From Pseudanabaena sp. 'Roaring Creek' (GTDB lineage: Bacteria > Cyanobacteriota > Cyanobacteriia > Pseudanabaenales > Pseudanabaenaceae), in assembly GCF_001402795.1 (NCBI RefSeq), contig NZ_LIRE01000676.1:1-64000 (forward strand): DNA of 64,000 nucleotides. Reading direction: 5' to 3'. The notes beneath the pieces are model-generated. The model worked only from the letters and a program-made list of their open reading frames with translations. It did no database searches and was not told where the DNA came from. Positions 42,401 to 51,482 of this stretch are shown here, piece after piece (position 1 is the first letter of the stretch; each line of letters begins with the position of its first letter). The translations under genes were made by a program, and so were the position numbers.

Positions 42401-45400
42401 ATAAATGTAATTCCTGGTGCTTTGCAAGCAGTATCAAAGGCAGTTCCATTCTTAGGAGCAAGTCTAAGTACTTTAATTCCTCAGTTTTCACAAATTGGCA
42501 TTGCCGCGATCGCTTTAGGAGAGAAATTCCCTTTTATTGGTGCAATATTTGAATCGCTTGATACAGCAATCCCTAAATTGATTGCTGGGTTTGCAAGACT
42601 GGCGATCGCAGCACTTGAGACAGCAGATGCATTTGTAGGTGCTGGGGGAGCTTTAGGCGTATTTGCAGAGTTTGCCACTAGCTTTAATACGGAACCAATT
42701 ATTGCTGGGCTAACTAAATTAACGACTATCACAAAATTAAGTGAAACAGGACTCAATTCATTTGGCAAATCTGTAGGAGGGCTTAGATCGACCATAATTA
42801 CATCGTTGGGATCTTTTGCTTTTAGCGCTCTATTATTTGCGGGTGCATTCCAATTGTTTGAGAAATTTCAACCTGTATTTGAAGAAATTGGGAAAGCTGC
42901 CGCAGAAGCATTTGGTCAATTAGTTTTTCTTGCAAAAGTCGTCGTAGAAGGATTGAAAAGCCCTCTTGCACTGGTAGTCACTTTAGGGACAGCCATAACT
43001 TTTCTTGCCTTTGCTATTAGCAACGATTTAATCACTGTTATCGGACGGGTAATCGCATTACAATTTGTTGGTTATCTACAGGCGATCGCGGGCGCACTTA
43101 GTTTCCTAGCAGGTGCAGAAGGCACAGCCAAGGTAGCTGCCGCGATTGAGGCAATGTCTGTAACTGGAGTTGGATCGTTAGCCAAGCTTAAAATTGCCTT
43201 TGTAGAGCTAGTTCCCGTAATCCTAACTGCTCTAGCTCCATTGCTTTTAATTATTGCTGCGCTAGGAACAATTGCGATAAAAGCAAACGAATTCAAACAA
43301 GAAGATGAGATTAATGCAGACAATGCATCAACAGGTCAAGCCGAGCAAGCTGATAACAAAACTTTTTCTCTGTTGGGTAGATCCAAAAAGTCAAAGGCAA
43401 TTTCCGATAAGGCAGCAGGCAGTGGCGTAAAGCTATCGAAAGAACAATATGCCGACAATGCAAAGCTCCAAAAAGAGATTGAGGAACAGATTAACTCGGA
43501 AACGGTACGTAAGGCAGGATTAGAAGAAGGGCTTAATGGTATTTCCACCTCTACGGAAAGAGACAATCAAAATAAAAAAATTAAAGATGCAACTGACAAC
43601 ATCGATCGCCTTAAGAAATCCGTAGAAGGAGTAGAAACCTCCGCGAAGGATTTACCTAAATACGGATCGGCTGTCGAGCAATTTACTCGTAATGTTGACA
43701 ATGCTAAAAAATCATTAATTAATGCATCGGGCGACCCAGCAATATTTAAGCAACAAATCAATACTCTCCTAGAGGGTTCCCAACAACTTCAGGACATGGG
43801 AGCAATCACAGTAGAAGATGCTGTCAAAACCTACAAAGAGATTGCGAGTAATACCAGTGCTGATGCCGAAACCCAGATTAAGGCACAACAGGCTATCACT
43901 GCTGCATATAAATTAGAGTCTCAGAAGCGCATTGCTACCTATGATACTCAGATAGCTAAAACCTCTGCCTTGGTTGCTCAAGGGAGGATTTCAGAGTCCG
44001 AGGCGATCGCGTTAACGTCAAAAGCTAATCTTGATAAATTGAAGGAAGAAGAGGAAGCGATTTCTAAGAGCTATAAAGCCCGTGCTGAAATCATTGATAG
44101 TAATACCAAAAATGCTGTTGATAGTGCTAAGCAAGATCGATTAATTGCTGATGCTAAACTCGCCGCAGCACAAGGAGATCCAACCAAATTAGCAGATATT
44201 AAAGCTCAACAACTAAAGGGAGTAGACGACAAGAAGCAAGCTGTAGAGGATGACTTAAATAAAGCTAAGGCTGAACTGGCTAAGCTAGAAGAGAACAATG
44301 CCCTTGGTTCGCGCACTGGCGAGTCTACAGCCGCAATTGACGAAGCCCACGTAAAAGTCCAGAGATTACAGAACCAATTCGAGAAATTGGCAACATTTAG
44401 AGGGACTCTTGATTCGACGATTAAGATAGATGCTGATGTCCTTAAGGATGTAAAGGAATTACCCAGTCAAATTGAGGAGGCACAGGCTAAGCTTGCTGAA
44501 TTGAAGAAGGGTAGAGATTCCAAAAAAGCGAATTTAGATAAAGAGAACTTCTTCAGTTCCCCGCAGGACAGGAAAGTTGCAAAGGTAAAACTTAAAGAAG
44601 ATGACGATGCAGTAAATGAGCAGGAAGGAGTTGTGAATGCCCTCCAAAGTAGGTTTACCAAAGCTCAAAAAGCTACTACTCCTGACAAGGAAAATGAGAA
44701 AGCTGCCTTGAGTGAAAAGCAATCTGCGATCGATGCAGAGAACAAAGCTGTCGCCAATGGGCAGAAGGTTAAGACGGAAGCTCAACTTGCTGCCGACTCT
44801 GAACTGCAACAGAAACGTGCGGCGATCGCTCAGAAAATTGCCGAAGACCAGATAAAAATCCTTGATTCTCAGATTAAAACTGCCGGAGAAGTCCAGAAAG
44901 TAGGTGAAACGCAACGTCTAGGGGAGATCGCGAAACTGCGGAAACGTGGAGTGATCCTCGAATCTGAGGCGAAATTACAAGAGACTGGTGAGAAAAAGAA
45001 GGAAATCGATCTTGAACTATCTCTCGAACAACAGAAACTTATCAAATTCAACGAACTCGATAAAAAAGGGATTGGTGTCAGCCAAGAAGTGCGCCGAGCA
45101 TCAGTCCTCAAAATTGCCGAGTTGACAAAGCAGCAAACTGAAATCGAGCTTGCTGCGATTGATGGTTTGGTTGCCGCAATCAAGGATCGGCTTACACTTG
45201 CCGCACAACAATACGGCATTACAATTGAGAAACAGAACCTTAAACTTGAAAAGCAGAAGTTACTTTATACTGCCCTTGAGAGGACTCTTGCCAACCAAGA
45301 TCGTTTGGCTCAGTCCTCAAAAAAACTAAACGATTCTGTAGTTGCGGTACATGAATCAGATCTCAATGTTTTAACCAAAATTTATGACAAACAACAACAA

Positions 45401-46765
45401 GCCATCCGTGACGCGGGTGGTACAGGTAATTCTGCCGACAAGGAACTAGAAGAGAAGAAATTACTACTTGCAGAACAGTTGGCAAAGATTAAATTGGAAT
45501 CCTTGCTCCGACAGCAGGTGTTCGAGCGTGAATCACTAGAACGAGATATTCAAAAACGAGATCTGCTCCTAGAACGTCAAAAGCTTGAAAATCAAATCAA
45601 TATAGCTAAGAAAAAAATTGACTTAGCCACTGGTGAAGTTGGTATTAAAACGGCTGAGGAAGAGGTTAAGTTAAAACCCGAATCGGCTGAGGCAAAGCTA
45701 AAACTTGCCCGCGCAAAATTAGATCAACAAAAGAATGAGCTTGAATATGGCGGATTAGTCCAAGAGAGTGGTTTCCTCAATGAGACTGGGCGATTAAATA
45801 AAGAACAGAATGGTCAGGAGCGAGAAACCCTACAAAATAATCAATTCGCCCAACGTACAACTGCAAACGCCGAATTTGCCAGTGCATTGACCGATCCTGC
45901 ATTACAACAACAGTTATTGCAACAAATCGAGGTTCAAACTAAGCAAAGAGCTTTTGGGGTGCAGGGACAAACCCGTATTACTGGCGATCAGGCTAGGGCA
46001 TTAATCAATGCCCCTATACCCGATGTTCGTGGTGCATCCCTTTCCGACCCATCTAAGTATGGGGAGGTCTTGAAGCGATCGGAATCCAACCCTAACGGCA
46101 CGTTAACGACTGAAGCACCCAAGCCAAAGGACAATAGCTTTGCTACCTCATTTGAAGAATTACAGCAAAAATACCCTGACAAGGTCGGTAATATTGACGA
46201 CCTCAATAAAAAGTATGGTGGGAAAGACGCTACTACGTTTGAAGAACTAAATGCTAAATATAGTGGCAAGCCCGCAGATAATGCGGACCCTACAGCAAAA
46301 ATTGGATCTTCCTTCGATAGACTGAACAAACAAATTGATGAAGGCTTTACTAAAGTACTGATTGCCCCTCAGTTAAAGGTCGATGAAATGACATCAGGGC
46401 TTGAGGCTCAATTCAACAAAATCACAACCCAAATCAAGGATAATCCCATCACTATTTCCCTTGATAATTCAGCTTTAGATAAAGCCAAAGCTGAGTTAGA
46501 CAAACCTTTAAAGGTGATCGATGAGGATCAACTTAAAAGGCTTGAAGGTATCTTGGGTGCTTTAAGTCAAGGTGGCAGCAATCTCGATATTAAGACTGCT
46601 GGTGTCAATGCTGCCGGCGCAGGAACCACGACTATAAACGCCCCAATTACAGTAAACAACCCTCAAAATGGGGCTAGCAATGCCCAAGACATCCCCAAAG
46701 CAGTCAGCAATGCCCTAGACTCTGTGCTTAAAAGAGTCGCGAATATCGTAAGTTCTACGAAGTAG
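39422..46765 (+). CDS. Tape measure protein, 2,447 residues
   Basis: The ATG at 39422 was preferred over GTG at 39404 as the product then begins MSATSSNALEILITARDDAS, a common start of tape measure proteins. It is overwhelmingly helical, with hydrophobic patches around residues 900-1300 (several 15-20 residue stretches) that may be the transmembrane part, and heptad-rich Lys/Glu-rich coiled coils from about 1400 to 2100. A six-unit 27-residue repeat occupies 40115-40600. Such proteins set tail length; at about 1.5 angstrom per residue it implies a tail near 370 nm. The C-terminus is Ser/Asn-rich. Confidence 0.85.
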   Translation: MSATSSNALEILITARDDASKQLSVISNGIGDVGKQSILATTGITNFGASLVKAADGTVATKLQQISGAIIDIGQKSPSALLATATGFISVVGAIQNSSIAIAAFQGVIVSLESGLIDAKASLVDIKDSLIDVGKVFGGLDLQSSATKNLVTTIKAIEEVATNPTIIKASEVIKGFLNDLSFNAGQNTGKAFQTLFNLFDEISATAKATAEKVQSFFAGITFFEDAKNSISEQLGNIDLTKLKDQIDSTFSNAKSFLDEQLEKVDFSAFKDRFDSTIEDVGVFLKEQLGKVDGSGLRGNFESAIATIGSYLNDQLGKVDLTGLKESAEEAFNTATVFFDEQLSKIDLTGLKESAEGAFSSAKAFLDEQLSEVDFTGLKQGFESVLASVQSSANSKSIASVFEQVSPQLQKIASNISTTLGPAIAPVFEGINKGLSEASGEVAKFLSNSGVLTTTEVTKIQSELKNLGSNTIEVFDQIFSRFFQGVGTEAKTNLKVVETEVTAVLETSLGQKFAKAGIDYGQKLASGIESAVNGGLKGVDAILNAVEKRANALRNVRETSGFIQQATLTPANIPGAEAFGKLKEESTKLLTSLSNVGQELLFLTYGVQQLTSAFSAPFDIFIGQNIRLQATLLSTQAQIVSTNKVFKNGLEVTSATEAIQSLGAVSKRTITDIQEGALKLVGLVSTDLVDQILPAVTQNLSQLGGKLGDVPKLVTSLGAALGTLGIPLFEARESLSLIASGTVTVENRLARSLSITNQQVNLWKSQGSLIDNLTKRLQPFVEGNALAAQTIGGVTSNLKEVFQLLTQRAGETFLDVVVQRLNVVYKLVDITTVEGRKNFEDLQGIVAGVAKNIFDGFVKFGDGVAALFKAIAPAIAGFIQVGAKTIGDLLSFVGDTLKTLADGPLKYLFAALGALSQFADVFTGIFKIGLFLKIREVILGLAIGGIGLLIQTLPVVSTLFGLFSLRSNGAVLALTNLRGASNTTVASILTLGKNINVIPGALQAVSKAVPFLGASLSTLIPQFSQIGIAAIALGEKFPFIGAIFESLDTAIPKLIAGFARLAIAALETADAFVGAGGALGVFAEFATSFNTEPIIAGLTKLTTITKLSETGLNSFGKSVGGLRSTIITSLGSFAFSALLFAGAFQLFEKFQPVFEEIGKAAAEAFGQLVFLAKVVVEGLKSPLALVVTLGTAITFLAFAISNDLITVIGRVIALQFVGYLQAIAGALSFLAGAEGTAKVAAAIEAMSVTGVGSLAKLKIAFVELVPVILTALAPLLLIIAALGTIAIKANEFKQEDEINADNASTGQAEQADNKTFSLLGRSKKSKAISDKAAGSGVKLSKEQYADNAKLQKEIEEQINSETVRKAGLEEGLNGISTSTERDNQNKKIKDATDNIDRLKKSVEGVETSAKDLPKYGSAVEQFTRNVDNAKKSLINASGDPAIFKQQINTLLEGSQQLQDMGAITVEDAVKTYKEIASNTSADAETQIKAQQAITAAYKLESQKRIATYDTQIAKTSALVAQGRISESEAIALTSKANLDKLKEEEEAISKSYKARAEIIDSNTKNAVDSAKQDRLIADAKLAAAQGDPTKLADIKAQQLKGVDDKKQAVEDDLNKAKAELAKLEENNALGSRTGESTAAIDEAHVKVQRLQNQFEKLATFRGTLDSTIKIDADVLKDVKELPSQIEEAQAKLAELKKGRDSKKANLDKENFFSSPQDRKVAKVKLKEDDDAVNEQEGVVNALQSRFTKAQKATTPDKENEKAALSEKQSAIDAENKAVANGQKVKTEAQLAADSELQQKRAAIAQKIAEDQIKILDSQIKTAGEVQKVGETQRLGEIAKLRKRGVILESEAKLQETGEKKKEIDLELSLEQQKLIKFNELDKKGIGVSQEVRRASVLKIAELTKQQTEIELAAIDGLVAAIKDRLTLAAQQYGITIEKQNLKLEKQKLLYTALERTLANQDRLAQSSKKLNDSVVAVHESDLNVLTKIYDKQQQAIRDAGGTGNSADKELEEKKLLLAEQLAKIKLESLLRQQVFERESLERDIQKRDLLLERQKLENQINIAKKKIDLATGEVGIKTAEEEVKLKPESAEAKLKLARAKLDQQKNELEYGGLVQESGFLNETGRLNKEQNGQERETLQNNQFAQRTTANAEFASALTDPALQQQLLQQIEVQTKQRAFGVQGQTRITGDQARALINAPIPDVRGASLSDPSKYGEVLKRSESNPNGTLTTEAPKPKDNSFATSFEELQQKYPDKVGNIDDLNKKYGGKDATTFEELNAKYSGKPADNADPTAKIGSSFDRLNKQIDEGFTKVLIAPQLKVDEMTSGLEAQFNKITTQIKDNPITISLDNSALDKAKAELDKPLKVIDEDQLKRLEGILGALSQGGSNLDIKTAGVNAAGAGTTTINAPITVNNPQNGASNAQDIPKAVSNALDSVLKRVANIVSSTK
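40115..40600 (+). repeat. Six 81-bp units encoding EQLxxxD repeats in the tape measure
   Basis: Six in-frame units of 27 codons, each starting (E/D)QL..(V/I)D and with a phenylalanine-rich end. In unit 3 the residues GSGLRG come from the dispersed 17-bp element but the unit is still 27 codons. Confidence 0.75.
40297..40313 (+). repeat. Dispersed 17-bp element, copy 11 (one mismatch, in frame)
   Basis: Forward copy with the first G replaced by C; read as GSGLRG in the tape measure repeat. Confidence 0.75.
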
Positions 46766-46767
46766 GG

Positions 46768-46784
46768 GGGTTCGGGGTTGAGGG
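46768..46784 (+). repeat. Dispersed 17-bp element, copy 12 (exact)
   Basis: Exact copy starting three bases after the tape measure stop. Confidence 0.85.
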
Positions 46785-46817
46785 TTGAATACAAAATTTT
46801 TGGTAGTGCTAAATAGG

Positions 46818-46852
46818 TAAGGGTAGGCGGCGCGAAGCGCCGCCTACCCTTA
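46818..46852. terminator. 16-bp GC-rich hairpin between convergent genes
   Basis: TAAGGGTAGGCGGCGC pairs perfectly with its complement around a GAA loop. It sits between the tape measure and the minus-strand gene at 46874, so it could terminate both. A second, smaller inverted repeat (CTCTCC/GGAGAG) follows. GC-rich hairpins of this kind are frequent in cyanobacterial intergenic DNA. Confidence 0.7.
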
Positions 46853-46873
46853 ATCCTCTCTCCAAGGAGAGGG

Positions 46874-47284
46874 TCAAACAGAAATAAGAGTTCTTTCGAT
46901 CCCCTCGAATGTTTTCCCATCTCTCTTGTCCCCATTTACTACAGGGGTAAGAACAGGATTTAGGATTGGCGCATAGACGCACCAACAAATAACGATCGCA
47001 TCGAACTGAAGAGTATTATCTGACGTAGTAAAAAATTCCACCGAATCTACAACCCAGTCTGACTTACGGGAATGAGTTGTGCCATCTTCAAGCTGATCTG
47101 GACTTAGAGATTCCTTTACCGTTACTGGATGGATAGGGCGATCGCCTTTTTTGGGTATGGGTTTTGGAGAAAAATCTAGTTTAGTGTATAAGATGTCGGT
47201 AAAGCGGTTGCAATGAGTTAGCTTGCGATCGCTAGCTCCTTCGAGTTGATCTGGCTTTGCTTTATAAATAATATACTTACTCAC
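46874..47284 (-). CDS. Hypothetical protein, 136 residues
   Basis: Unrecognised. Starts MSKYIIYKAKPDQLEGASDR and has a related PDQLEDGTTHS stretch near residue 62, so it may contain a weak internal repeat. No membrane segment. It overlaps the 73-residue gene upstream by eight bases and is in the same minus-strand pair. Confidence 0.5.
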   Translation of the reverse strand: MSKYIIYKAKPDQLEGASDRKLTHCNRFTDILYTKLDFSPKPIPKKGDRPIHPVTVKESLSPDQLEDGTTHSRKSDWVVDSVEFFTTSDNTLQFDAIVICWCVYAPILNPVLTPVVNGDKRDGKTFEGIERTLISV

Positions 47285-47498
47285 TATTCTTGCCTCCTGC
47301 TAATTTTGGAAATTCGGCATTGCCTTCGTAAAAGCATTCATGGGTCAGAATCGGGTCTTTTGTCAACTCAAAATGGGAGTAGTCCCAACCATACTTTCTG
47401 CCCATCTTTATGCATTGTTCTTCACTCGTTGCGCCATGCTTAGTATAAAACGGTTGGTCTTCATCATGGGTATCTTGTGGCAAATTCTTGGTCGCCAT
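47277..47498 (-). CDS. Small hypothetical protein, 73 residues
   Basis: Acidic and hydrophilic, beginning MATKNLPQDTHDEDQPFYTK and with two cysteines. Nothing is recognised. It overlaps the next gene by eight bases, which supports translational coupling. Confidence 0.5.
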   Translation of the reverse strand: MATKNLPQDTHDEDQPFYTKHGATSEEQCIKMGRKYGWDYSHFELTKDPILTHECFYEGNAEFPKLAGGKNSE

Positions 47499-47602
47499 TG
47501 AGCCTCAGTATAGGTTTCATTGGTTAGAATCTAATGGGATCTAGTAACAAGCGATCGCTTAGTAAATAAATACTATCTCACAAATCCAACAAAATAACGA
47601 AT

Positions 47603-47619
47603 GGGTTCGGGGTTGAGGG
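47603..47619 (+). repeat. Dispersed 17-bp element, copy 13 (exact)
   Basis: Exact copy in the gap upstream of the coiled-coil paralogue's 3' end, followed by TACATAAAA. Confidence 0.85.
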
Positions 47620-47674
47620 TACATAAAAAAGCTATTAAATTCAGTACTGGCTTTTTTATACTAAATCGAATGGA

Positions 47675-48103
47675 CTAAGCTTGTTTTCGATTAACCATTT
47701 CGATCATTAATCTGATATTCTCTGCCTGAACTTTTGCAGTATCGGCTTGAGCCTTAGCTGATTCTGCCTGAATTTTAGCTGCTTCTGCTTGGATTTGTGC
47801 GGCGATCGCCTGTTGCCTTGCGACCTCTTTTAGCTCAACGAGTTCAGCATGAAGAGTCTCACGTTGTTCCCTAGCTTCTTCTCGAACGCTATTGACTTCA
47901 GCCTTAACCGTAGGCAGTTCAAGGTACAATGCCTCAATAAGCCTACCAATTTGTCCGACTAGGTTATCAATTCTTTCACCTTGTTGATCGACTTTGTTAG
48001 CAACAAGATCTACCTTATCGGCAACGAGATCTACTTTGCCAACAACGAGATCTACCTTATCGGCAAAACGATCTAGCCTTTCATCTGTCCATGTTGAAGA
48101 CAT
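47675..48103 (-). CDS. Coiled-coil protein, paralogue of 35991
   Basis: The ATG at 48103 gives MSSTWTDERLDRFADKVDLV, matching the start of the paralogue at 35991. It then has a heptad-like series of KVDLV(A/V)(G/D/N)K repeats and a long Ala/Gln-rich coiled coil (AAQIQAEAAKIQAESAKAQA). The extra repeats explain its greater length. A role in the phage is unknown. The gene is divergent from the tail gene at 48197, 93 bases away. Confidence 0.65.
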   Translation of the reverse strand: MSSTWTDERLDRFADKVDLVVGKVDLVADKVDLVANKVDQQGERIDNLVGQIGRLIEALYLELPTVKAEVNSVREEAREQRETLHAELVELKEVARQQAIAAQIQAEAAKIQAESAKAQADTAKVQAENIRLMIEMVNRKQA

Positions 48104-48196
48104 CGCAACTTGCACCAAAAAACTTGTCTAGACATAGTTTATCGCCAATTTCACCGAAATGGTTATTAGAACAACCTTGCAATCAACAATCTTTGC

Positions 48197-49654
48197 ATGG
48201 TTGTTTCACTTTTAACATTCGATAATTTCGCGCTACTTCCAGAATCTATAAATTTTGGTGAGGCAGAAACTCGTGAAATCCCAAAACAAGTTGAAGGAGG
48301 TGGATTATATCGAATCAAAGCCTTCCGAGCTAACCTCTCCTTAGCGATACAAGGCGTAAATGATATCGAGGCAGCTTATTACATTGGAGCGGCTCAAAAC
48401 CTATCAGATTTGCGCGATCGCATTACCTACGGTGGAAAAACCATCACGAATTGCTATTTAGTCTCTGCTGCGCCAAAAGGATTTATGTCTGTGGGCGATC
48501 GCACCAATGTAGATACCTTGGAGTTGGTGTATGAGTCGAGAGATTGGAGTAATCAGATTGTTCAGGAAATATTTCAGGGGTTCACAATCGACTTGGATGG
48601 GATAAAGTACACCGATGGGGAATCGGTAAGCGTACAGTATGCCGATGGCGCGATCGTGCGGACGGCGACCATTAAAAAGCGAAAGCTATCAATCACAATT
48701 AAAGGCAGCACCCCACAGGACTATTCTTATTTTTTAAACATTCTTTATGCGAACCCTGTAAACCCTCCAAAGGAAACTTTCACTTTGGGTGGGATTACTT
48801 TAAAGGATGCGATCTTAACCTCTGTCGTGCCGTCAGCAGCAATCAATTCGAGTTTCGGGGTCATATCCGATACATTAACTCTTGAATATGAGTCGAGAGA
48901 CTATGACGTACCCTACTCGCAAGGGACGTTTCAAGGATATCCAATCGCAAATATTAGCATTGGCGCGGATACTAAAGTTTTTGCTCTCAATCAACCAGGC
49001 ATAGGGCGGAGAGACGTTACGGTTTACAAGAGAAAAGCATCGTTTAACCTCATTGGAACACCCGCTTCACTGGCACTAGGGTACGTGCAAATAATCGACG
49101 ATACATCTTCCGCATTATACCCACCACTAAAAGATATAACGATCGCTGGATATCGAATTACAGATGCGGTCCTTACCAATGTAGTCCTCGGAGAAACAGT
49201 ATTTCTTGCAGGGCAAGAGATCCGCAGTACATTACAACTGGAATACACCAGTCGCTACTGGTCTTACGATCCAACTGGTGGGGGTGCTGCAAACTTCTTT
49301 GATGGATACGAAATCGATAGTGTTAGCTTTGGCGAAGTAGATGGCAATACCGTGCAATTGAATTTTAATGGGTCTTTGCGTAGTCTAGCGATCGCAAGAA
49401 CGTCAATAACATTTACTTTAGTTGGAGTAAAAGCTGACTCAGTAACCTCTTATCGAAGTGTAGCCGCAGCTTCAAGAGGAGTATTGCTTTATGGAGGCAT
49501 CCCAACTTTAAGGAATTTAAACTTTTTGGGAGTAACTTTAAATAATTGCTACCTAATAAATGCGTCGGCATCTGGCAAAGAATATCTATTTGGAAGTGAG
49601 AAACATGTGGATAGTTTAAGTTTAATTTATGAGTCGTTCGATTGGGATTATTAA
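48197..49654 (+). CDS. Tail protein made of four tandem domains
   Basis: 485 residues in four related units of about 120 residues. Each unit ends with the text L.L.YESRDW or YTSRYWS or YESFDWDY and has TLGGITLKDAILTSV-like and T.KKRK.S..IKG-like strands. The single-unit gene at 52529 is a relative and ends YETFGYVLV. The repeated beta units in the tail module suggest a tail-tube or baseplate component. No known family name is claimed. Confidence 0.6.
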   Translation: MVVSLLTFDNFALLPESINFGEAETREIPKQVEGGGLYRIKAFRANLSLAIQGVNDIEAAYYIGAAQNLSDLRDRITYGGKTITNCYLVSAAPKGFMSVGDRTNVDTLELVYESRDWSNQIVQEIFQGFTIDLDGIKYTDGESVSVQYADGAIVRTATIKKRKLSITIKGSTPQDYSYFLNILYANPVNPPKETFTLGGITLKDAILTSVVPSAAINSSFGVISDTLTLEYESRDYDVPYSQGTFQGYPIANISIGADTKVFALNQPGIGRRDVTVYKRKASFNLIGTPASLALGYVQIIDDTSSALYPPLKDITIAGYRITDAVLTNVVLGETVFLAGQEIRSTLQLEYTSRYWSYDPTGGGAANFFDGYEIDSVSFGEVDGNTVQLNFNGSLRSLAIARTSITFTLVGVKADSVTSYRSVAAASRGVLLYGGIPTLRNLNFLGVTLNNCYLINASASGKEYLFGSEKHVDSLSLIYESFDWDY

Positions 49655-49681
49655 TCGCTGAAATCGCGCATTATCAGAATA

Positions 49682-49724
49682 TGTAGAGATCTAATGCCAA
49701 AAATTATTGCATTGGATCTCTACA
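49682..49724. terminator. Imperfect 16-bp hairpin after the four-domain tail gene
   Basis: TGTAGAGATCTAATGC pairs with 49709-49724 with one mismatch around an 11-base AT-rich loop. The arm is followed by C and six A residues. It lies between two same-direction genes. Confidence 0.5.
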
Positions 49725-49734
49725 CAAAAAAGCA

Positions 49735-50709
49735 ATGTCACCACAACAACCAACCACTAAAGTAGAACCTCGCAACCTATTCTACACAAAGGTTTTTATC
49801 TTTCTTTCAATTAGCTTCCTCTCTGGTTCTCTGGCAATGCTTGATGACATTTATAAAAACGGGTTGACCTTCCTAAAAGGTGGAACTGTTGGCATTTCTC
49901 TACTCAGTGCTATCGGTGTAACTGTCGATAAAATGGAAAAGGAGACGAACACTTCTACCCCAGAATGGTTCGCTTTTGGCAGAAATCCAGATAAGGCGCT
50001 TGTTAATGCGAATGCTATCAATGAAGCAAACCAAGCTTTACCACCCTCAATGAGATTACAGACTCCAGGATCACTTGCAGAAGAACTTGTCAATGACATT
50101 CCAATGGTGAAACAATTATCCAAGGACTTAACTAATCCGATCGCTTTGGCTGAAGATGCGATCTCAGATATTCCTGAAGTAGATAAATTAATTGCAAAAG
50201 CTCGGAAAAATCCGTTTGGGAAAGCCAAACAAGTCGCACAGACCGTAGGGAATGCGACAGGTGCGGGCGTATCTGGTGTTTTTGGAGTGCTTGGAATAGT
50301 GGCGAAAGCAACTTTGCAAGGCTTGACAGGTAATCTTCCTGCATCTGGTCAAACTGTCGTAATAACCCCATCCAACAGTCAGCAGCAGTTAGCTTCTGCT
50401 AATATTCCTCAAATTGTAGATTCAGCCGAACAAATCAGCAAAAAGATTAATACAAGTCCGGTTGCAGTAATTGGGGCTGTTGTTCAAGATATTGACCCTG
50501 GCGATAAAACTATAGCTACTGCGATCGCAGTAGCTGGCGATGTGTCAAACATTGCATCAGCACCTATTAAGGGAATTGGAGATTTGGTTGAAGATATTTC
50601 GCCAGACCCAAACGTAGAAACTGTCGTCAACGACGTAGAAAAAGCTGCTTCTATTGCTACAAGTCCTATTGGTGCAGGCATCGGAATTATATCTTCTTTA
50701 TTCCATTAA
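49735..50709 (+). CDS. Membrane protein, candidate holin or lysis-associated
   Basis: The N-terminal 60 residues contain two hydrophobic stretches: VFIFLSISFLSGSLAML and a KGGTVGISLLSAIGVTV run. The remaining 260 residues are Ala/Val/Ile-rich with repeated DIP or DISP-type turns. Two membrane segments at the start and the endolysin gene five bases later suggest a lysis role. The length (324) is much larger than usual holins, so a fused function or another membrane role is possible. Confidence 0.45.
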   Translation: MSPQQPTTKVEPRNLFYTKVFIFLSISFLSGSLAMLDDIYKNGLTFLKGGTVGISLLSAIGVTVDKMEKETNTSTPEWFAFGRNPDKALVNANAINEANQALPPSMRLQTPGSLAEELVNDIPMVKQLSKDLTNPIALAEDAISDIPEVDKLIAKARKNPFGKAKQVAQTVGNATGAGVSGVFGVLGIVAKATLQGLTGNLPASGQTVVITPSNSQQQLASANIPQIVDSAEQISKKINTSPVAVIGAVVQDIDPGDKTIATAIAVAGDVSNIASAPIKGIGDLVEDISPDPNVETVVNDVEKAASIATSPIGAGIGIISSLFH

Positions 50710-50714
50710 ATAAT

Positions 50715-51482
50715 ATGCTTACAATTCAAGTAATCAATGATACTTATCTCAAGGCGAACCCAGTTCAAGCAAGTGAATTGGGTAACGATCAAAAGGTATT
50801 TATCCCAGCTAGCGACAAGACTCTTGAGATTTCTAGCTATGGGTATTACCCCGATGGACAGCACCTTCAATGCTTGATCGTGCAACCACCTATGCAATTT
50901 TTTGCTTTTCTCAAACATATCAAATTGTTCAAAGATGGCGATCTTGTATCTAGGGATTTAGTTAGCCAAAGCCAACTTGAAGCGATCGCGCCAAATTCCG
51001 ACCCTGCTCGGCTAGCGCAATTATTGCCTTACTTAAATTCGACAATGATTCGTTATCAAATTAATACCCCTCTCCGCAAAGCGCACTTCCTCTCGCAGAC
51101 TGCCCATGAAAGCGATGGCTTCAATACCAACGAAGAATATGCTTCGGGGAATGACTACGAAGGTTGTGAAGATTTGGGGAATGATGTGCCGGGTGACGGA
51201 GTTCGATTCAAAGGTAGAGGTTTAATCCAAGTTACAGGTCGGACAAATTATGCTGCTTGCGGCAAAGCTTTGGGCATCGATCTTATTGATAACCCAACAA
51301 GACTCGGTGACTTCGACCTTGCCTGTTTGAGTGCTGGTTGGTTCTGGGATATGAACGGGCTTAATGCCGATGCCGACATTGATGATATTCGAGTAATTAC
51401 CAGAATTATCAATGGTGGCTACAACGGACTTGATGATCGCCAAGCTTATTTGGATAGAGCAAAAAGTATATTTGTTAGCTAA
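50715..51482 (+). CDS. GH19 endolysin with N-terminal SH3-like region
   Basis: The N-terminal 65 residues (NDTYLKANPVQASELGNDQK then VFIPASDK) resemble the short SH3-like wall-binding segment known in cyanobacterial peptidoglycan proteins. The catalytic part is typical GH19: KAHFLSQTAHESDGF with the catalytic Glu near residue 133, FKGRGLIQVTGRTNYAACGK, and ITRIINGGYNGLDD. Such enzymes cut cell-wall glycan. The length fits a single-domain lysozyme. Its stop overlaps the next start. Confidence 0.85.
   Translation: MLTIQVINDTYLKANPVQASELGNDQKVFIPASDKTLEISSYGYYPDGQHLQCLIVQPPMQFFAFLKHIKLFKDGDLVSRDLVSQSQLEAIAPNSDPARLAQLLPYLNSTMIRYQINTPLRKAHFLSQTAHESDGFNTNEEYASGNDYEGCEDLGNDVPGDGVRFKGRGLIQVTGRTNYAACGKALGIDLIDNPTRLGDFDLACLSAGWFWDMNGLNADADIDDIRVITRIINGGYNGLDDRQAYLDRAKSIFVS

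Noticed and set aside
43300-46300. Long minus frames across the tape measure gene
   Set aside because: All are antisense of strongly biased helical coding sequence and show no motif.
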